The notes below the pieces were generated by a model. It made no database searches and was not told the DNA's origin. It saw only the letters and a list, made by a program, of their open reading frames with translations. Positions 27,859 through 37,123 of a stretch of 64,000 nt of DNA are shown here, one piece after another (within the stretch, counting starts at the first letter, position 1; every line of letters starts with the position of its first letter). Origin of the DNA: Nocardia huaxiensis (GTDB taxonomy: Bacteria; Actinomycetota; Actinomycetes; Mycobacteriales; Mycobacteriaceae); assembly GCF_013744875.1 (NCBI RefSeq), contig NZ_CP059399.1:3596001-3660000 (forward strand), in the 5' to 3' direction. Position numbers and translations under genes: made by a program.

Positions 27859-29711
27859 TGCGCCGCAACCTTTTACGGCTCGCCACCGCCGGCAGCGTGG
27901 ACGACGGCAAGTCCACGCTCATCGGGCGGCTGCTGTTCGACTCCAAGAGCCTGTTCACCGACCAGCTCGACGCCATCGAACGCGCGAGCATCGCACGCGG
28001 GGCCGGCGCGCCGGATCTGTCGCTGGTCACCGACGGACTGCGGGCCGAACGCGAGCAGGGCATCACCATCGATGTCGCGTACCGCTACTTCGCCACGCCG
28101 CGACGGAAATTCATCATCGCCGACACTCCGGGGCACGTGCAGTACACGCGCAATATGGTCACCGGGGCTTCGACCGCCGACCTGGCGCTGATCCTGGTCG
28201 ACGCCCGCAAGGGCGTCTCCGAGCAGACCCGGCGGCACGCCTTCCTGTCCTCGCTGCTGGGGGTCGGGCACCTGGTGCTGTGTGTGAACAAGATGGATCT
28301 GGTCGACTGGTCCGAGCAGCGCTTCGAGGAAATCCGTTCGGAATTCGCGGATTTCGCCACCAAGCTGGATGTGGGCGATCTGAGCTTCATTCCGGTGTCG
28401 GCGCTGCACGGCGACAATGTGGTGGAGCTGTCCGAACACACCGCGGGCTGGTATCCGGGACCGCCGCTGCTGCGGCATCTCGAGGAGGTGCACGTCGCTT
28501 CCGACCGCAACCTCATCGACACGAGACTGCCTGTGCAGTACGTGATTCGGCCGCACGGGGAGACCCAGCGCAGTTACGCGGGCACCGTGGCGGGCGGGAT
28601 CTTCAAGCCGGGTGACGAGGTGGTGGTGCTGCCGTCCGGTCGCGGCAGCCGCGTCGCGCAGATCTGGGGGCCGGGTGGCGACAAGGTGGAGGAAGCCTTC
28701 ACCGGGATGGCGGTATCGCTGACCCTCGACGACGAAATCGATATCGGGCGTGGGGATATGCTCGCGCGGCCCGGCAACCAGCCGCATCAGGATCGCGAAC
28801 TCGACGCCATGGTGTGCTGGTTCTCCGACGACACCGAACTGCGGGCGGGCCACGAGTACTCGATTCGCACGGCGACACAGACCTCGAAGGTGGAGGTCAG
28901 CGAGCTGGACTACCGGCTGGATGTGAACACCCTGCACCGGCAGACCGACGCGGATCGGCTGGGGCTCAACGACATCGGGCGGCTCATTCTCAAGAGCAGG
29001 CAGCCGCTGCTGTTCGACCCGTACCGGGACAACCGGGCCACGGGCAGCTTCATACTCATCGACGAGACCAGCAATCGGACCGTGGCCGCGGGCATGATCA
29101 CCGGAAGATCCACGGGCGCACCGCGAGTCGAGCACAAGGCGTCGAATGTGGTGTGGCACCGGTCGGCCGTGGACCGCGGACAGCGACTCAGCACGGGAGC
29201 CACCATCTGGCTCACCGGGCTGTCGGGCTCCGGAAAGTCCACCATCGCGGTGGAATTGGAGCGGCAGCTCATTGCCTCCGGGCAGCCCGCCTATCTGCTG
29301 GACGGGGACAACCTGCGGCACGGGCTGAACAAGAATCTCGGCTTCACCGACGAGGACCGGCGGGAGAACGTGCGCCGGGTCGCGGAGGTGGCCGCACTGA
29401 TGGCCGATGCCGGGATGGTCGCCATCGTCTCGCTCATCAGCCCGTTCGCGGCGCAGCGGCGAGAGGCGCGGAAGCTGCACGAGGACAAGCATCTTCGGTT
29501 CCGGGAGGTGTTCGTGGACACCCCGCTCGGGGAATGCGAACTGCGCGACCCCAAGGGGCTGTACAAGAAGGCGCGGGCGGGGGAGCTGCGGGAGTTCACC
29601 GGGATCGACTCGCCCTACGAGCGACCGGAATTCGCCGAGCTCGTGATCACGCCCTCCGATGGCACGCCGGCGGAGATCGCCGCACTCATTCGACGCACAC
29701 TCGAGTCCTGA
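27858..29711 (+). CDS. cysNC: Bifunctional sulfate adenylyltransferase subunit 1 / APS kinase
   Basis: This 617-aa fusion has a GTPase half (about 1-430) with [14 protein letters not shown] and N-K-M-D. The C-terminal half is an APS kinase (about 445-615) with P-loop G-L-S-G-S-G-K-S-T. With CysD it converts sulfate to PAPS, the activated sulfate donor. The ATG is the one overlapping the cysD stop. The downstream genes end in a sulfotransferase, so at least part of the PAPS is probably made for sulfation rather than only for assimilation. Confidence 0.95.
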   Translation: MRRNLLRLATAGSVDDGKSTLIGRLLFDSKSLFTDQLDAIERASIARGAGAPDLSLVTDGLRAEREQGITIDVAYRYFATPRRKFIIADTPGHVQYTRNMVTGASTADLALILVDARKGVSEQTRRHAFLSSLLGVGHLVLCVNKMDLVDWSEQRFEEIRSEFADFATKLDVGDLSFIPVSALHGDNVVELSEHTAGWYPGPPLLRHLEEVHVASDRNLIDTRLPVQYVIRPHGETQRSYAGTVAGGIFKPGDEVVVLPSGRGSRVAQIWGPGGDKVEEAFTGMAVSLTLDDEIDIGRGDMLARPGNQPHQDRELDAMVCWFSDDTELRAGHEYSIRTATQTSKVEVSELDYRLDVNTLHRQTDADRLGLNDIGRLILKSRQPLLFDPYRDNRATGSFILIDETSNRTVAAGMITGRSTGAPRVEHKASNVVWHRSAVDRGQRLSTGATIWLTGLSGSGKSTIAVELERQLIASGQPAYLLDGDNLRHGLNKNLGFTDEDRRENVRRVAEVAALMADAGMVAIVSLISPFAAQRREARKLHEDKHLRFREVFVDTPLGECELRDPKGLYKKARAGELREFTGIDSPYERPEFAELVITPSDGTPAEIAALIRRTLES

Positions 29712-29720
29712 AAGAAGCCG

Positions 29721-30923
29721 ATGGATCAATCCAATATCGAACAAGCAGAGCTACCGCTGACCGATCCGTTCCTGGCGGCGGTCACCGAGGCCGAGAAGCT
29801 CATCGCCGCAGCGGAATTCATTCGTGACGAGCATGATCTCGCCGAAGGCTACGACTACCTGCAGGGCAGTATCGCGGCGGTGCTCCAGCTGTCGCGGGCG
29901 CACGGGAAGTCGCATCCGTACTTCGTGACCTCCACCGGGCCCTACACCAAAATGGGGCTCGACAACCCGGACACGCTCTACTACCACGCGAGCATCGAAC
30001 CGACCGCCGAATACCTGGTGACGGGCGTGCGGGGCAGCACGGCGGATCTGAGTTTCCAAGTGCTCAAGGGCGATTACACCGCCACCGATGTGCCCGGCGG
30101 TGAGGACGCCTTCGACGACCGGCGCATCGAGATCGCGGCCGACGGCAGCTTCGCGCTGAGATTCGGTCCGGCCAAGGAGAATCCGGAGCCCAACTACTTC
30201 CAACTCGGCGAGGGCGCGTCCATGCTCGCCGTGCGGGAGGTGTACGGGGACTGGAATACCGAGCGCAAGGGCAGTATTCGCATCGAGCGGGTGGATACGG
30301 TCGGCACCGCGCCGGCCGAGGCCACCGTCGAACAGTTGCGCAAGCGGTATCGGGCGGCCGGGCGCATGCTGCTGACCCGCGTGCACACCTGGTTCAACTT
30401 CCCGAAGTGGTTCTACCTCGATCTGGAGGTGAACACGCTGACCGAACCCCGGCTCACGCCGGGCGGTTTGAGCACCCAGTACTCCTCGGTGGGGCACTAC
30501 GATCTCGCCGACGATCAGGCGCTGGTCATCACGGTGCCGAAATCCGATGCGCCGTACCAGGGCTTCCAGCTGGGCAGCCGCTGGTACATCTCCCTCGATT
30601 ACGTGAACCACCAGACCAGCCTCAATCACACTCAGGCACAGGTGGATCCGGACGGCATGATCCGCATGGTGGTGAGCAACCGGAACCCGGGCATCACCAA
30701 CTGGCTGGAAACCACCGGGCGTGGGCGCGGGATTCTGCAATTCCGGTGGCAGCGGGTGGCGCGGCCGATCACGCCCGCCGACGGTCCGACCGTGGAGCTC
30801 GTGCCCTTCGACAAGGTCCGGCAGGTGCTGCCGTACTACAGCGACAACATCATCGACGACCAGGCATGGCGGGATCGGATTGCCGCCCGTCAGCGCGCTT
30901 TCGCGGAAAGGATGCTCGGATGA
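29721..30923 (+). CDS. DUF1214-like protein in sulfation operon
   Basis: This 400-aa protein has no signal peptide or catalytic motif that I recognise. The C-terminal half (V-P-K-S-D-A-P-Y-Q-G-F-Q and W-Y-I-S-L-D-Y) resembles DUF1214-type proteins. A homologous gene next to an SDR and a sulfotransferase is, from memory, seen in Mycobacterium tuberculosis (Rv3531c-Rv3530c-Rv3529c). It starts 9 nt after cysNC and overlaps the next gene by 4 nt (ATGA), so it is firmly part of the operon. A role in preparing or handling the sulfated substrate is inference. Confidence 0.72.
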   Translation: MDQSNIEQAELPLTDPFLAAVTEAEKLIAAAEFIRDEHDLAEGYDYLQGSIAAVLQLSRAHGKSHPYFVTSTGPYTKMGLDNPDTLYYHASIEPTAEYLVTGVRGSTADLSFQVLKGDYTATDVPGGEDAFDDRRIEIAADGSFALRFGPAKENPEPNYFQLGEGASMLAVREVYGDWNTERKGSIRIERVDTVGTAPAEATVEQLRKRYRAAGRMLLTRVHTWFNFPKWFYLDLEVNTLTEPRLTPGGLSTQYSSVGHYDLADDQALVITVPKSDAPYQGFQLGSRWYISLDYVNHQTSLNHTQAQVDPDGMIRMVVSNRNPGITNWLETTGRGRGILQFRWQRVARPITPADGPTVELVPFDKVRQVLPYYSDNIIDDQAWRDRIAARQRAFAERMLG

Positions 30924-31726
30924 GCTCGGAGAACACACGGTTGCGGACAGAACTGCTGCGCGACAAGGTCGTTGTCGTCAGCGGGGTCGGGCCGGGGCTG
31001 GGACGCGACATCTGCCTGGAGGCCGCCGCGGCCGGGGCGAAGGTCGTGCTGGCGGCGCGCACGGAATCGCGGTTGAAGGAGGTCGCGGCCGAGATCGAGG
31101 CCGAGGGCGGGACGACACTGTGCGTGCCCACCGACATCACCGATGACGAGGCCGTGCGGAACCTGGTGGCGCGCACGCTCGAGGCGTTCGGCCGAGTCGA
31201 TGTGCTGGTGAACAACGCTTTTTCGGTGCCGTCGATGAAGCCGTTGGCGCGCACCGACTTTCAGCAGATCACCGACAGCCTCGATCTGACCGTGCTCGGC
31301 AATCTGCGCATGACGCAGGCGTTCACCGAGGCGCTGGAGGCGACCAAGGGCGCGGTGGTCATGATCAACTCGGCGGTGCTGCGGCACTCCGAACCCCGGT
31401 ACGGCAGTTACAAGGTCGCCAAGTCCGCGCTGCTGGCCATGTCGCAGACCCTCGCCACCGAACTCGGGCCCAAGGGGATTCGGGTCAATACCGTTGCGCC
31501 GGGCTACATCTGGACCGATCAGCTGAAGTGGTACTTCGGTGAGGTCGCCAAGAAGTACAACATCACGCCCGAGCAGGTGTACGAGCAGACCGCGTCCCGC
31601 TCGGATCTCAAGCGGCTGCCCGAAACCTACGAGATCGCGCGCACCGTCGTGTTCCTCGCCTCGCCGTGGGCCAATGCCATCACGGGGCAGACCCTCGACG
31701 TCAACTGCGGCGAATACCACGTCTGA
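30920..31726 (+). CDS. SDR oxidoreductase in sulfation operon
   Basis: This 268-aa short-chain dehydrogenase has cofactor motif S-G-V-G-P-G-L-G, N-N-A-F (a variant of N-N-A-G) and catalytic Y-K-V-A-K. It ends in N-C-G-E-Y-H-V. The ATG overlaps the upstream stop by 4 nt. Between a DUF1214-like protein and a sulfotransferase, it probably interconverts a hydroxyl and a keto group on the molecule that is sulfated. Confidence 0.88.
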   Translation: MSSENTRLRTELLRDKVVVVSGVGPGLGRDICLEAAAAGAKVVLAARTESRLKEVAAEIEAEGGTTLCVPTDITDDEAVRNLVARTLEAFGRVDVLVNNAFSVPSMKPLARTDFQQITDSLDLTVLGNLRMTQAFTEALEATKGAVVMINSAVLRHSEPRYGSYKVAKSALLAMSQTLATELGPKGIRVNTVAPGYIWTDQLKWYFGEVAKKYNITPEQVYEQTASRSDLKRLPETYEIARTVVFLASPWANAITGQTLDVNCGEYHV

Positions 31727-31745
31727 GCAAGGAGATTCACCACTC

Positions 31746-32882
31746 ATGAGCCTACGTACCAACGTCGGCACGATCGAGGATCTGCACGCCTCGGCCACCA
31801 AGGTCAGCGGGCTGACCGACTTCGGGTCCACCGACTATCACGAGGCGCTCGGGGTGCTGCTCGAGTCCTACAGTCGCGACGCCGGGCTCACCGAGCTCGG
31901 GTCGAAGATGAGCCGGTACTTCCTGCGCGGGGCGCTGGTGGCGCGGGCGCTGAGCGAAGCGTCCTGGAAAGCGCATCCGGCGCATGCCGAAACAGCCATC
32001 GCCCGGCCGATTTTCGTGACCGGACTGCCGCGCACCGGGACCACGGCGCTGCACCGGCTGCTGGCCGCCGACCCGCAGCATCAGGCCCTCGAAATGTGGC
32101 TGGCGGAGTTCCCACAGCCGCGGCCGCCGCGGGAGAGCTGGGCCGGGAACCCGATCTATCAGCAGATCGACGCCGGGTTCGCGCAGCATCGCGTCGAGAA
32201 CCCGGAATTCATGGGGCTGCACTACATGAGCGCGGCCGATGTGGAGGAGTGCTGGCAGCTGCTGCGGCAGACGGTCAAGTCGATCTCCTACGAGTCGCTG
32301 GCCTATCTGCCGACCTACTCGCAGTGGTTGCAGCAGCAGGACTGGACCGACGCCTACGCACGGCACCGAAAGAACTTGCAGCTCATCGGACTCGGTGACA
32401 GCCGGCGGTGGGTGCTGAAGAATCCGAGCCACCTGTTCGCGCTGGACGCGCTCATGACGGTGTACCCGGACGCGCTGATCATTCAGACCCATCGGGATCC
32501 GGTCACCATCATCGGCTCCTCGTGCAGCCTGTCCGAGCATGCGGCGCGCGGCTGGTCCACCACGTTCACCGGCGAGCGGATCGGGTCCACGCAGCTGGAG
32601 CTGTGGTCGCGCGGCTTCCACGACTTCAGCGCGGCGCGGGCGCGGTACAACCCGGAGCAGTTCCTCGACATCCAGTTCGAGGATCTGCGGGCCGATCCCA
32701 TGGGGACCGTCGAGAAGATCTACAGCGCGTTCGGGCTGGAGTTCACCGAGGCGGCGCGCACGGCCATGCTCGCACTCGACGAGGAGAGCAAATCCGGGGA
32801 TCGGAAACCGGCTCACCGGTACTCGCTGGCCGACTACGGACTCACCGAGGACCAGGTCAGAGCGCAATTTCAGAACTCCTGA
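31746..32882 (+). CDS. PAPS-dependent sulfotransferase
   Basis: This 378-aa protein has the 5'-phosphosulfate loop T-G-L-P-R-T-G-T-T near residue 95 and a 3'-phosphate motif in I-I-Q-T-H-R-D-P-V-T-I-I-G-S. It is of the long actinobacterial Stf type rather than the small cytosolic type. It transfers sulfate from PAPS to a hydroxyl group, probably of a lipid or sterol-like acceptor. Its start at 31746 follows an AAGGAG ribosome site. It is the last gene of the cysD-cysNC operon. Confidence 0.88.
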   Translation: MSLRTNVGTIEDLHASATKVSGLTDFGSTDYHEALGVLLESYSRDAGLTELGSKMSRYFLRGALVARALSEASWKAHPAHAETAIARPIFVTGLPRTGTTALHRLLAADPQHQALEMWLAEFPQPRPPRESWAGNPIYQQIDAGFAQHRVENPEFMGLHYMSAADVEECWQLLRQTVKSISYESLAYLPTYSQWLQQQDWTDAYARHRKNLQLIGLGDSRRWVLKNPSHLFALDALMTVYPDALIIQTHRDPVTIIGSSCSLSEHAARGWSTTFTGERIGSTQLELWSRGFHDFSAARARYNPEQFLDIQFEDLRADPMGTVEKIYSAFGLEFTEAARTAMLALDEESKSGDRKPAHRYSLADYGLTEDQVRAQFQNS

Positions 32883-32915
32883 CCCGGTCTGCGCGGTCCC
32901 GGCAATCCTTCCAGC

Positions 32916-32934
32916 TATGGTTAGCATCACCTAA
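32916..32934. promoter_or_regulatory. DtxR/IdeR-like iron box
   Basis: The 19-mer tatggttagcatcacctaa matches the consensus TTAGGTTAGGCTAACCTAA at 14 of 19 positions, with good GGTTAG and ACCTAA half-sites. It lies about 35 bp upstream of the ATG of the next gene, where an iron-dependent repressor would act. Confidence 0.5.
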
Positions 32935-32969
32935 CGCCGAACCTTGGGCGTTGAGTGGAAGGACTTGTC

Positions 32970-34331
32970 ATGGACGGACGCGGTAAGCCGCCTGTGCGCA
33001 GCACGCTGTCGAAAAAGACAGCGCTGCGTGCGGCGGCATTCGGCGTGGCGATGGTGGTCGCGACGGCGTGCAGCAGTAACTCGTCGTCGGGCGATGATGT
33101 GAAGGCCCTCGACGGGAACCATTACGCGCAGACCAACCTGGCGGCCAACACCGCGTCCTACAAGGCGCAGTTCACCTTCCCCGACATGGTGAACGCCTGG
33201 GGTCTGGCCGACCGCCCCAAGGGTGCGGGCGGCCACTTCTGGGTCGGCGGCGGCGGGTTCTCCTTCCAGTTCGTCGGCGACGTCACCGCCTCGCCGAAGC
33301 CGGAGCTGCAGAAGCTGTTCCAGGATCAGCTGAAACTGGTCAGTGTTCCCGGCGCGGACAGCGACACCTCCGACGCGAGCATCGGCAAGACCACCGGCGT
33401 GGTTTTCAACCCGGCCGCCATCACCTCCGACTTGTTCGCGGTCCGGGATCAGCCGGTCACCGTCGACGGGAAAGAGCAGAAGCTCACCGGCTCTTCACGA
33501 TTCATCTTCGCCACCGACTCCGGCAAGATCTCGGCGTGGACCGAACTGGGCGCGGGTGGCGAGATCGTGCGGCACGACGGGCCGGCGAATCTGGTGTTCG
33601 ACGGGTCCAAGGACGGGATGCAGTTCTTCGGCATCGCGCTGAACCCGGCCGGGGATCAGCTGCTCGCGGCGGACTTCGGTGAGAACCCGCAGATCCGGAC
33701 CTTCGACAAGAATTGGGCGCTGATTCCCACCAGCGGCTTCGCCAACCCGTTCGCCACCGGCGACGCGGTGGATCCGGCCGATCCGGCCAAGGGCAAGCAG
33801 GTGAAGCCGGGCGATCCGGCGCCGTTCAATGTGACCACCATCGGGCAGCGGGTGTTCGTGTCGTACGCGACCACCAAGCCGGATGAGGCCGATGCGGCCA
33901 AGATCGATGCAGGCGAGGAGGATTCGGCCGACGCCGACGCCGAGAAGGCCGCGAACCACAAGCCCGGCAAGGGCAAGCTGGCGGAGTTCGACGCGAGCGG
34001 CAAGCTCGTGCGCACGATCGACGGTGACAATCGGTTCAACGCGCCGTGGGCCGTGGCGGTCGCGCCGGCCGACTTCGGTCCGCTGAGCGGCAAGCTGCTG
34101 GTGGGCAACTTCGGCGGCGCCGGCCGCATTCTCGCGCTCGACGATCAGACCGGTGCGTTCGTCGACTACCTGCGCGACGAGGACGCCAAGCCGGTGGAGA
34201 TCGAGGGCCTGTGGGCGCTCATGTTCGGCAACGGTGAGTCCCTGGGTGATTCGAACGCGCTGTACTTCACGGCGGGTCCGGAGGACGAGAAGGACGGGCT
34301 GTTCGGCAGCCTGCGGGTGCGCCGGCACTGA
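32970..34331 (+). CDS. TIGR03118-type beta-propeller lipoprotein
   Basis: This 453-aa exported protein has a lipobox M-V-V-A-T-A-C near residue 34. The mature part has repeated blade-like segments (N-L-V-F-D-G, A-P-W-A-V-A-V-A-P, L-L-V-G-N-F-G-G) ending with a G-L-W-A-L-M-F-G-N-G block, as in the uncharacterised TIGR03118 family. An acidic, low-complexity insertion (about residues 305-335) interrupts the propeller. The ATG at 32970 is chosen because GGAAGGA lies 6 nt upstream. The DtxR/IdeR-like site in front suggests iron control. Its biochemical role is unknown. Confidence 0.82.
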   Translation: MDGRGKPPVRSTLSKKTALRAAAFGVAMVVATACSSNSSSGDDVKALDGNHYAQTNLAANTASYKAQFTFPDMVNAWGLADRPKGAGGHFWVGGGGFSFQFVGDVTASPKPELQKLFQDQLKLVSVPGADSDTSDASIGKTTGVVFNPAAITSDLFAVRDQPVTVDGKEQKLTGSSRFIFATDSGKISAWTELGAGGEIVRHDGPANLVFDGSKDGMQFFGIALNPAGDQLLAADFGENPQIRTFDKNWALIPTSGFANPFATGDAVDPADPAKGKQVKPGDPAPFNVTTIGQRVFVSYATTKPDEADAAKIDAGEEDSADADAEKAANHKPGKGKLAEFDASGKLVRTIDGDNRFNAPWAVAVAPADFGPLSGKLLVGNFGGAGRILALDDQTGAFVDYLRDEDAKPVEIEGLWALMFGNGESLGDSNALYFTAGPEDEKDGLFGSLRVRRH

Positions 34332-34343
34332 CAGCTGAATTAT

Positions 34344-34376
34344 GCAGGCCCCGAGTCGTTTCGGCTCGGGGCCTGC
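34344..34376. terminator. Hairpin terminator between convergent genes
   Basis: Perfect 12-bp arms (34344-34355 and 34365-34376) with a 9-nt loop lie between the TIGR03118-type gene and the convergent TetR gene. The arm core GGCCCCGAG is the same as in the terminator near 48.05 kb. Confidence 0.8.
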
Positions 34377-34402
34377 GCTGTGTGGCAGGAAAGCGGTGCG
34401 GC

Positions 34403-35065
34403 TCAGGGGGTGTCGATGCGCCGCCGTTTCGCGCGGCGCTCGGTCACGGCCTCGAAGCGCGGCCGGAGGCCGTCGATGAACGCGGCCAGGGCGAGTTCGA
34501 AGCTGTCCGTGTCGATTTCGTCGGCCTTGGCGCGCAGGCGGTGGGCCTGGTCGAGGTGCGGGTAGCGGTCGCGGTAGACCTGGGTGTCCTCGGGGAAGCC
34601 CCGGGAGAAGGAGCCGAGGGTGGAGCCCATGACCAGGTAGCGGGTGGCCGCGCCGATCATGGTGGCCTCGCGTGGGGGCCAGCCGGCGCTGATGAGGCCG
34701 CCGTGCACGGCGTCGGCGGCGCGCAGGTTCTCGTCCCGGTTGCCGGGGCCCGAGGCCAGGTAGGGGACGAAATTGGGGTGGCGGACCAGGGCGGCGCGAT
34801 ACGAGCGGGCCCAGTCGACCAGGCCCTCGCACCAGTCGCCGGATTCGAAGCCCGAGGTGTCGACCCGGGACATGATGCCGCGGGCGATGTCGTCGAGCAG
34901 GTCGTCCTTGGTGGGGTAGTGGCCGTAGAGGGAGGCGGCCTGCACGCCCAGTTCGGCGGCGAGTTTGCGCATGGACAGCTCGGGCAGGCCGTCGCGGTCG
35001 ATGAGAGTGAGCGCGGCCCCGCGTATGCGTTCGCGGCTCAGCAGCGGCACTTTCGGCCTGGGCAT
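34403..35065 (-). CDS. TetR-family transcriptional regulator
   Basis: This 220-aa protein has an N-terminal helix-turn-helix (about 10-60), with A-A-E-L-G-V-Q-A-A-S-L-Y-G-H-Y, and a TetR-class C-terminal ligand domain. The ATG at 35065 has AGGAAG 6 nt upstream. It is divergent from the acyl-CoA dehydrogenase operon, and paired repeats lie between the two, so it probably represses that operon and itself, with an acyl-CoA or related ligand as inducer. Confidence 0.88.
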   Translation of the reverse strand: MPRPKVPLLSRERIRGAALTLIDRDGLPELSMRKLAAELGVQAASLYGHYPTKDDLLDDIARGIMSRVDTSGFESGDWCEGLVDWARSYRAALVRHPNFVPYLASGPGNRDENLRAADAVHGGLISAGWPPREATMIGAATRYLVMGSTLGSFSRGFPEDTQVYRDRYPHLDQAHRLRAKADEIDTDSFELALAAFIDGLRPRFEAVTERRAKRRRIDTP

Positions 35066-35116
35066 GTGCAACTTCCTGTCGGGGGCGCGAGCGTCGAATT
35101 TATCACTCGGGTCTTG

Positions 35117-35168
35117 ATAAACCGAACGGCGTTAGGATAGCTTGGGCCGCATAAACCTAACAACGTTT
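35117..35168. promoter_or_regulatory. Paired repeat, likely TetR operator
   Basis: Two copies of ATAAACC(G/T)AAC(G/A)(G/A)CGTT lie at 35117-35134 and 35151-35168, 34 bp apart. The second runs into a CCTAAC/GGTTAGG inverted repeat ending 10 nt before the downstream ATG. Placement between a divergent TetR gene and its presumed target supports operator function. Confidence 0.55.
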
Positions 35169-35185
35169 GGTTAGGAGCCTCACGA

Positions 35186-36337
35186 ATGGACTTCGAACTC
35201 GGCGAGTCGCAGCGCGAACTGCGCGAACTCGCCCGCGCCTGGGTGGACAAGGAAGTTGTCCCGCACGCGGCCGCCTGGGACCGGGCGGAATCGGTGGATA
35301 CCGCCATCGTCGGCAAACTCGGCGAGATGGGCTTCCTCGGCATCGAGATCCCGGAGGAGTACGGCGGGTCCGGCGGCACGGCGCTGGACTACTGCCTGCT
35401 GCTGGAGGAACTCGGGCGCGGCGACAGTTCGGTGCGCGGCATCGTGTCGGTGTCGCTGGGATTGGTGGGCAAGACCATCAAGACCTACGGGACCGCCGAG
35501 CAGAAGCGGGAATGGCTGCCGCGCTTGTGTTCCGGGGAATCGCTGGGCTGCTTCGGGCTCACCGAACCGGGCACCGGATCGGATGCGGGGAACCTGACCG
35601 CCAAGGCCGTGCGGGGCGGGGACGACTGGCTGCTGTCCGGCACCAAGATCTTCATCACCAATGGCACCTGGGCGGATGTGGCGATCATCTTCGCGCGCAG
35701 CGGCGGACCGGGGCCCAAGGGGGTCACCGCGTTCCTGGTGCCGACCGATGCGCCCGGATTCCAGCGGACCGAGATCAAGGGCAAGCTCGGGCTGCGCGGG
35801 CAGGCCACCGCCGAACTCGTGCTCGACGGGGTGCGGGTGCCGGACACCGCGCGGCTCGGGGACGAGGGGCAGGGGTTCAAAATCGCCATGGCCGCCCTCG
35901 ACAAGGGGCGCATGGGAGTCGCCGCCGGGTGCGTCGGAGTCGCGCGCGGCTGCCTCGAGGCAGCGGTGAAATACGCTCGGGAGCGCGAGCAGTTCGGCAA
36001 GCCGATCGCGTCGTATCAGCTGGTGCAGGAACTGCTCGCGGATATCGCCGTCGATGTGGAGGCGGCGCGGCTGCTCACCTGGCGGGTGGCCGACCTGGTG
36101 GAGCGCGGCAAGCCGTTCGGCACCGAGGCTTCGGTGGCCAAGCTGTTCGCCAGCGAGGCGGCGGTCAAGGCGGCCAACAATGCCATTCAGGTGTTCGGCG
36201 GGTACGGCTACATCGACGAATTCCCGGCGGCCAAATACCTGCGGGACGCCCGGGTGCTCACGCTGTACGAGGGCACCAGCCAGATTCAGAAACTGCTCAT
36301 CGGGCGCGCGCTCACCGGCGTGAACGCCTTTGTCTGA
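35186..36337 (+). CDS. Acyl-CoA dehydrogenase (first of two)
   Basis: This 383-aa FAD enzyme introduces the alpha-beta double bond in an acyl-CoA. It has the ACAD signatures G-L-T-E-P-G-T-G-S-D and F-G-G-Y-G-Y. The catalytic Glu is in the usual short/medium-chain position (Y-E-G-T-S-Q-I-Q). It opens an operon with SDR, second dehydrogenase, acyl-CoA ligase and MaoC hydratase, a near-complete beta-oxidation set. The acyl group is unknown; regulation by the divergent TetR is likely. Confidence 0.93.
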   Translation: MDFELGESQRELRELARAWVDKEVVPHAAAWDRAESVDTAIVGKLGEMGFLGIEIPEEYGGSGGTALDYCLLLEELGRGDSSVRGIVSVSLGLVGKTIKTYGTAEQKREWLPRLCSGESLGCFGLTEPGTGSDAGNLTAKAVRGGDDWLLSGTKIFITNGTWADVAIIFARSGGPGPKGVTAFLVPTDAPGFQRTEIKGKLGLRGQATAELVLDGVRVPDTARLGDEGQGFKIAMAALDKGRMGVAAGCVGVARGCLEAAVKYAREREQFGKPIASYQLVQELLADIAVDVEAARLLTWRVADLVERGKPFGTEASVAKLFASEAAVKAANNAIQVFGGYGYIDEFPAAKYLRDARVLTLYEGTSQIQKLLIGRALTGVNAFV

Positions 36338-36350
36338 GAAGGAGATTCAG

Positions 36351-37100
36351 ATGTCGAAAGTTGCCTTCGTGACCGGCGCGGCGCGCGGGATCGGCGCGGC
36401 CACCGCGGCGCGGCTGGCGGCCGACGGGTTCACCGTCGCCATCGCCGACCTGGACGAGACCGCCTGCAAGGAGACCGCGGCGCGGATCGTGGCCGACGGC
36501 GGCCAGGCGATCGCGGTGGCCTGCAATGTGACCGACGAGGCACAGGTCGACGCCGCCATCGATGGTGTTGTGGCGGAACTGGGTTCGATCGACGTGCTGG
36601 TCAACAATGCCGGCGTGCTGCGCGACAACCTGCTGTTCAAGATGTCGGTCGACGACTGGGACCTGGTCATGTCCGTGCACCTCAAGGGCGCGTTCCTGTG
36701 CACGCGGGCGGCGCAGCGGCACATGGTGAAGCAGAAGTCGGGCAAGATCGTGAACACCTCGAGCGTGTCCGCACTGGGCAGCCGGGGACAGGCCAACTAC
36801 AGCGCCGCCAAGATGGGCATCCAGGGGCTGACCCGCACGCTCGCAATGGAATTGGGTCCGTTCGGGATCAATGTCAACGCGGTCGCGCCCGGCTTCATCG
36901 TCACCGAGATGACCGATGCCACCGCGGCGCGGGTCGGGGTCAGCCCGGAGGAGTTCCGGGAGAACGCCGCCAAGATCACGCCGCTGCGCCGGGTGGGCGA
37001 GCCCGCGGATATCGCGAATGTGGTGTCCTTCCTGGTCTCCGACGACGCCTCGTTCGTGACCGGGCAGACCATCTACGTCGACGGCGGACGCCGGCTCTAA
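36351..37100 (+). CDS. SDR oxidoreductase, FabG-like
   Basis: This 249-aa enzyme has T-G-A-A-R-G-I-G, N-N-A-G, catalytic Ser and Y-S-A-A-K, and ends in the FabG-like I-Y-V-D-G-G-R-R-L. In this operon it most likely acts as a 3-hydroxyacyl-CoA dehydrogenase or ketoreductase. The start is the ATG at 36351 with AAGGAG 7 nt upstream, 13 nt after the preceding stop. Confidence 0.92.
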   Translation: MSKVAFVTGAARGIGAATAARLAADGFTVAIADLDETACKETAARIVADGGQAIAVACNVTDEAQVDAAIDGVVAELGSIDVLVNNAGVLRDNLLFKMSVDDWDLVMSVHLKGAFLCTRAAQRHMVKQKSGKIVNTSSVSALGSRGQANYSAAKMGIQGLTRTLAMELGPFGINVNAVAPGFIVTEMTDATAARVGVSPEEFRENAAKITPLRRVGEPADIANVVSFLVSDDASFVTGQTIYVDGGRRL

Positions 37101-37123
37101 GCGCAAGTCAGAGAGAAACATCC

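Noticed and set aside
35150..35175. DtxR/IdeR box at CCTAAC...GGTTAGG before the acyl-CoA dehydrogenase gene.
   Set aside because: The half-sites face the wrong way for an iron box, and a TetR operator fits the context better.
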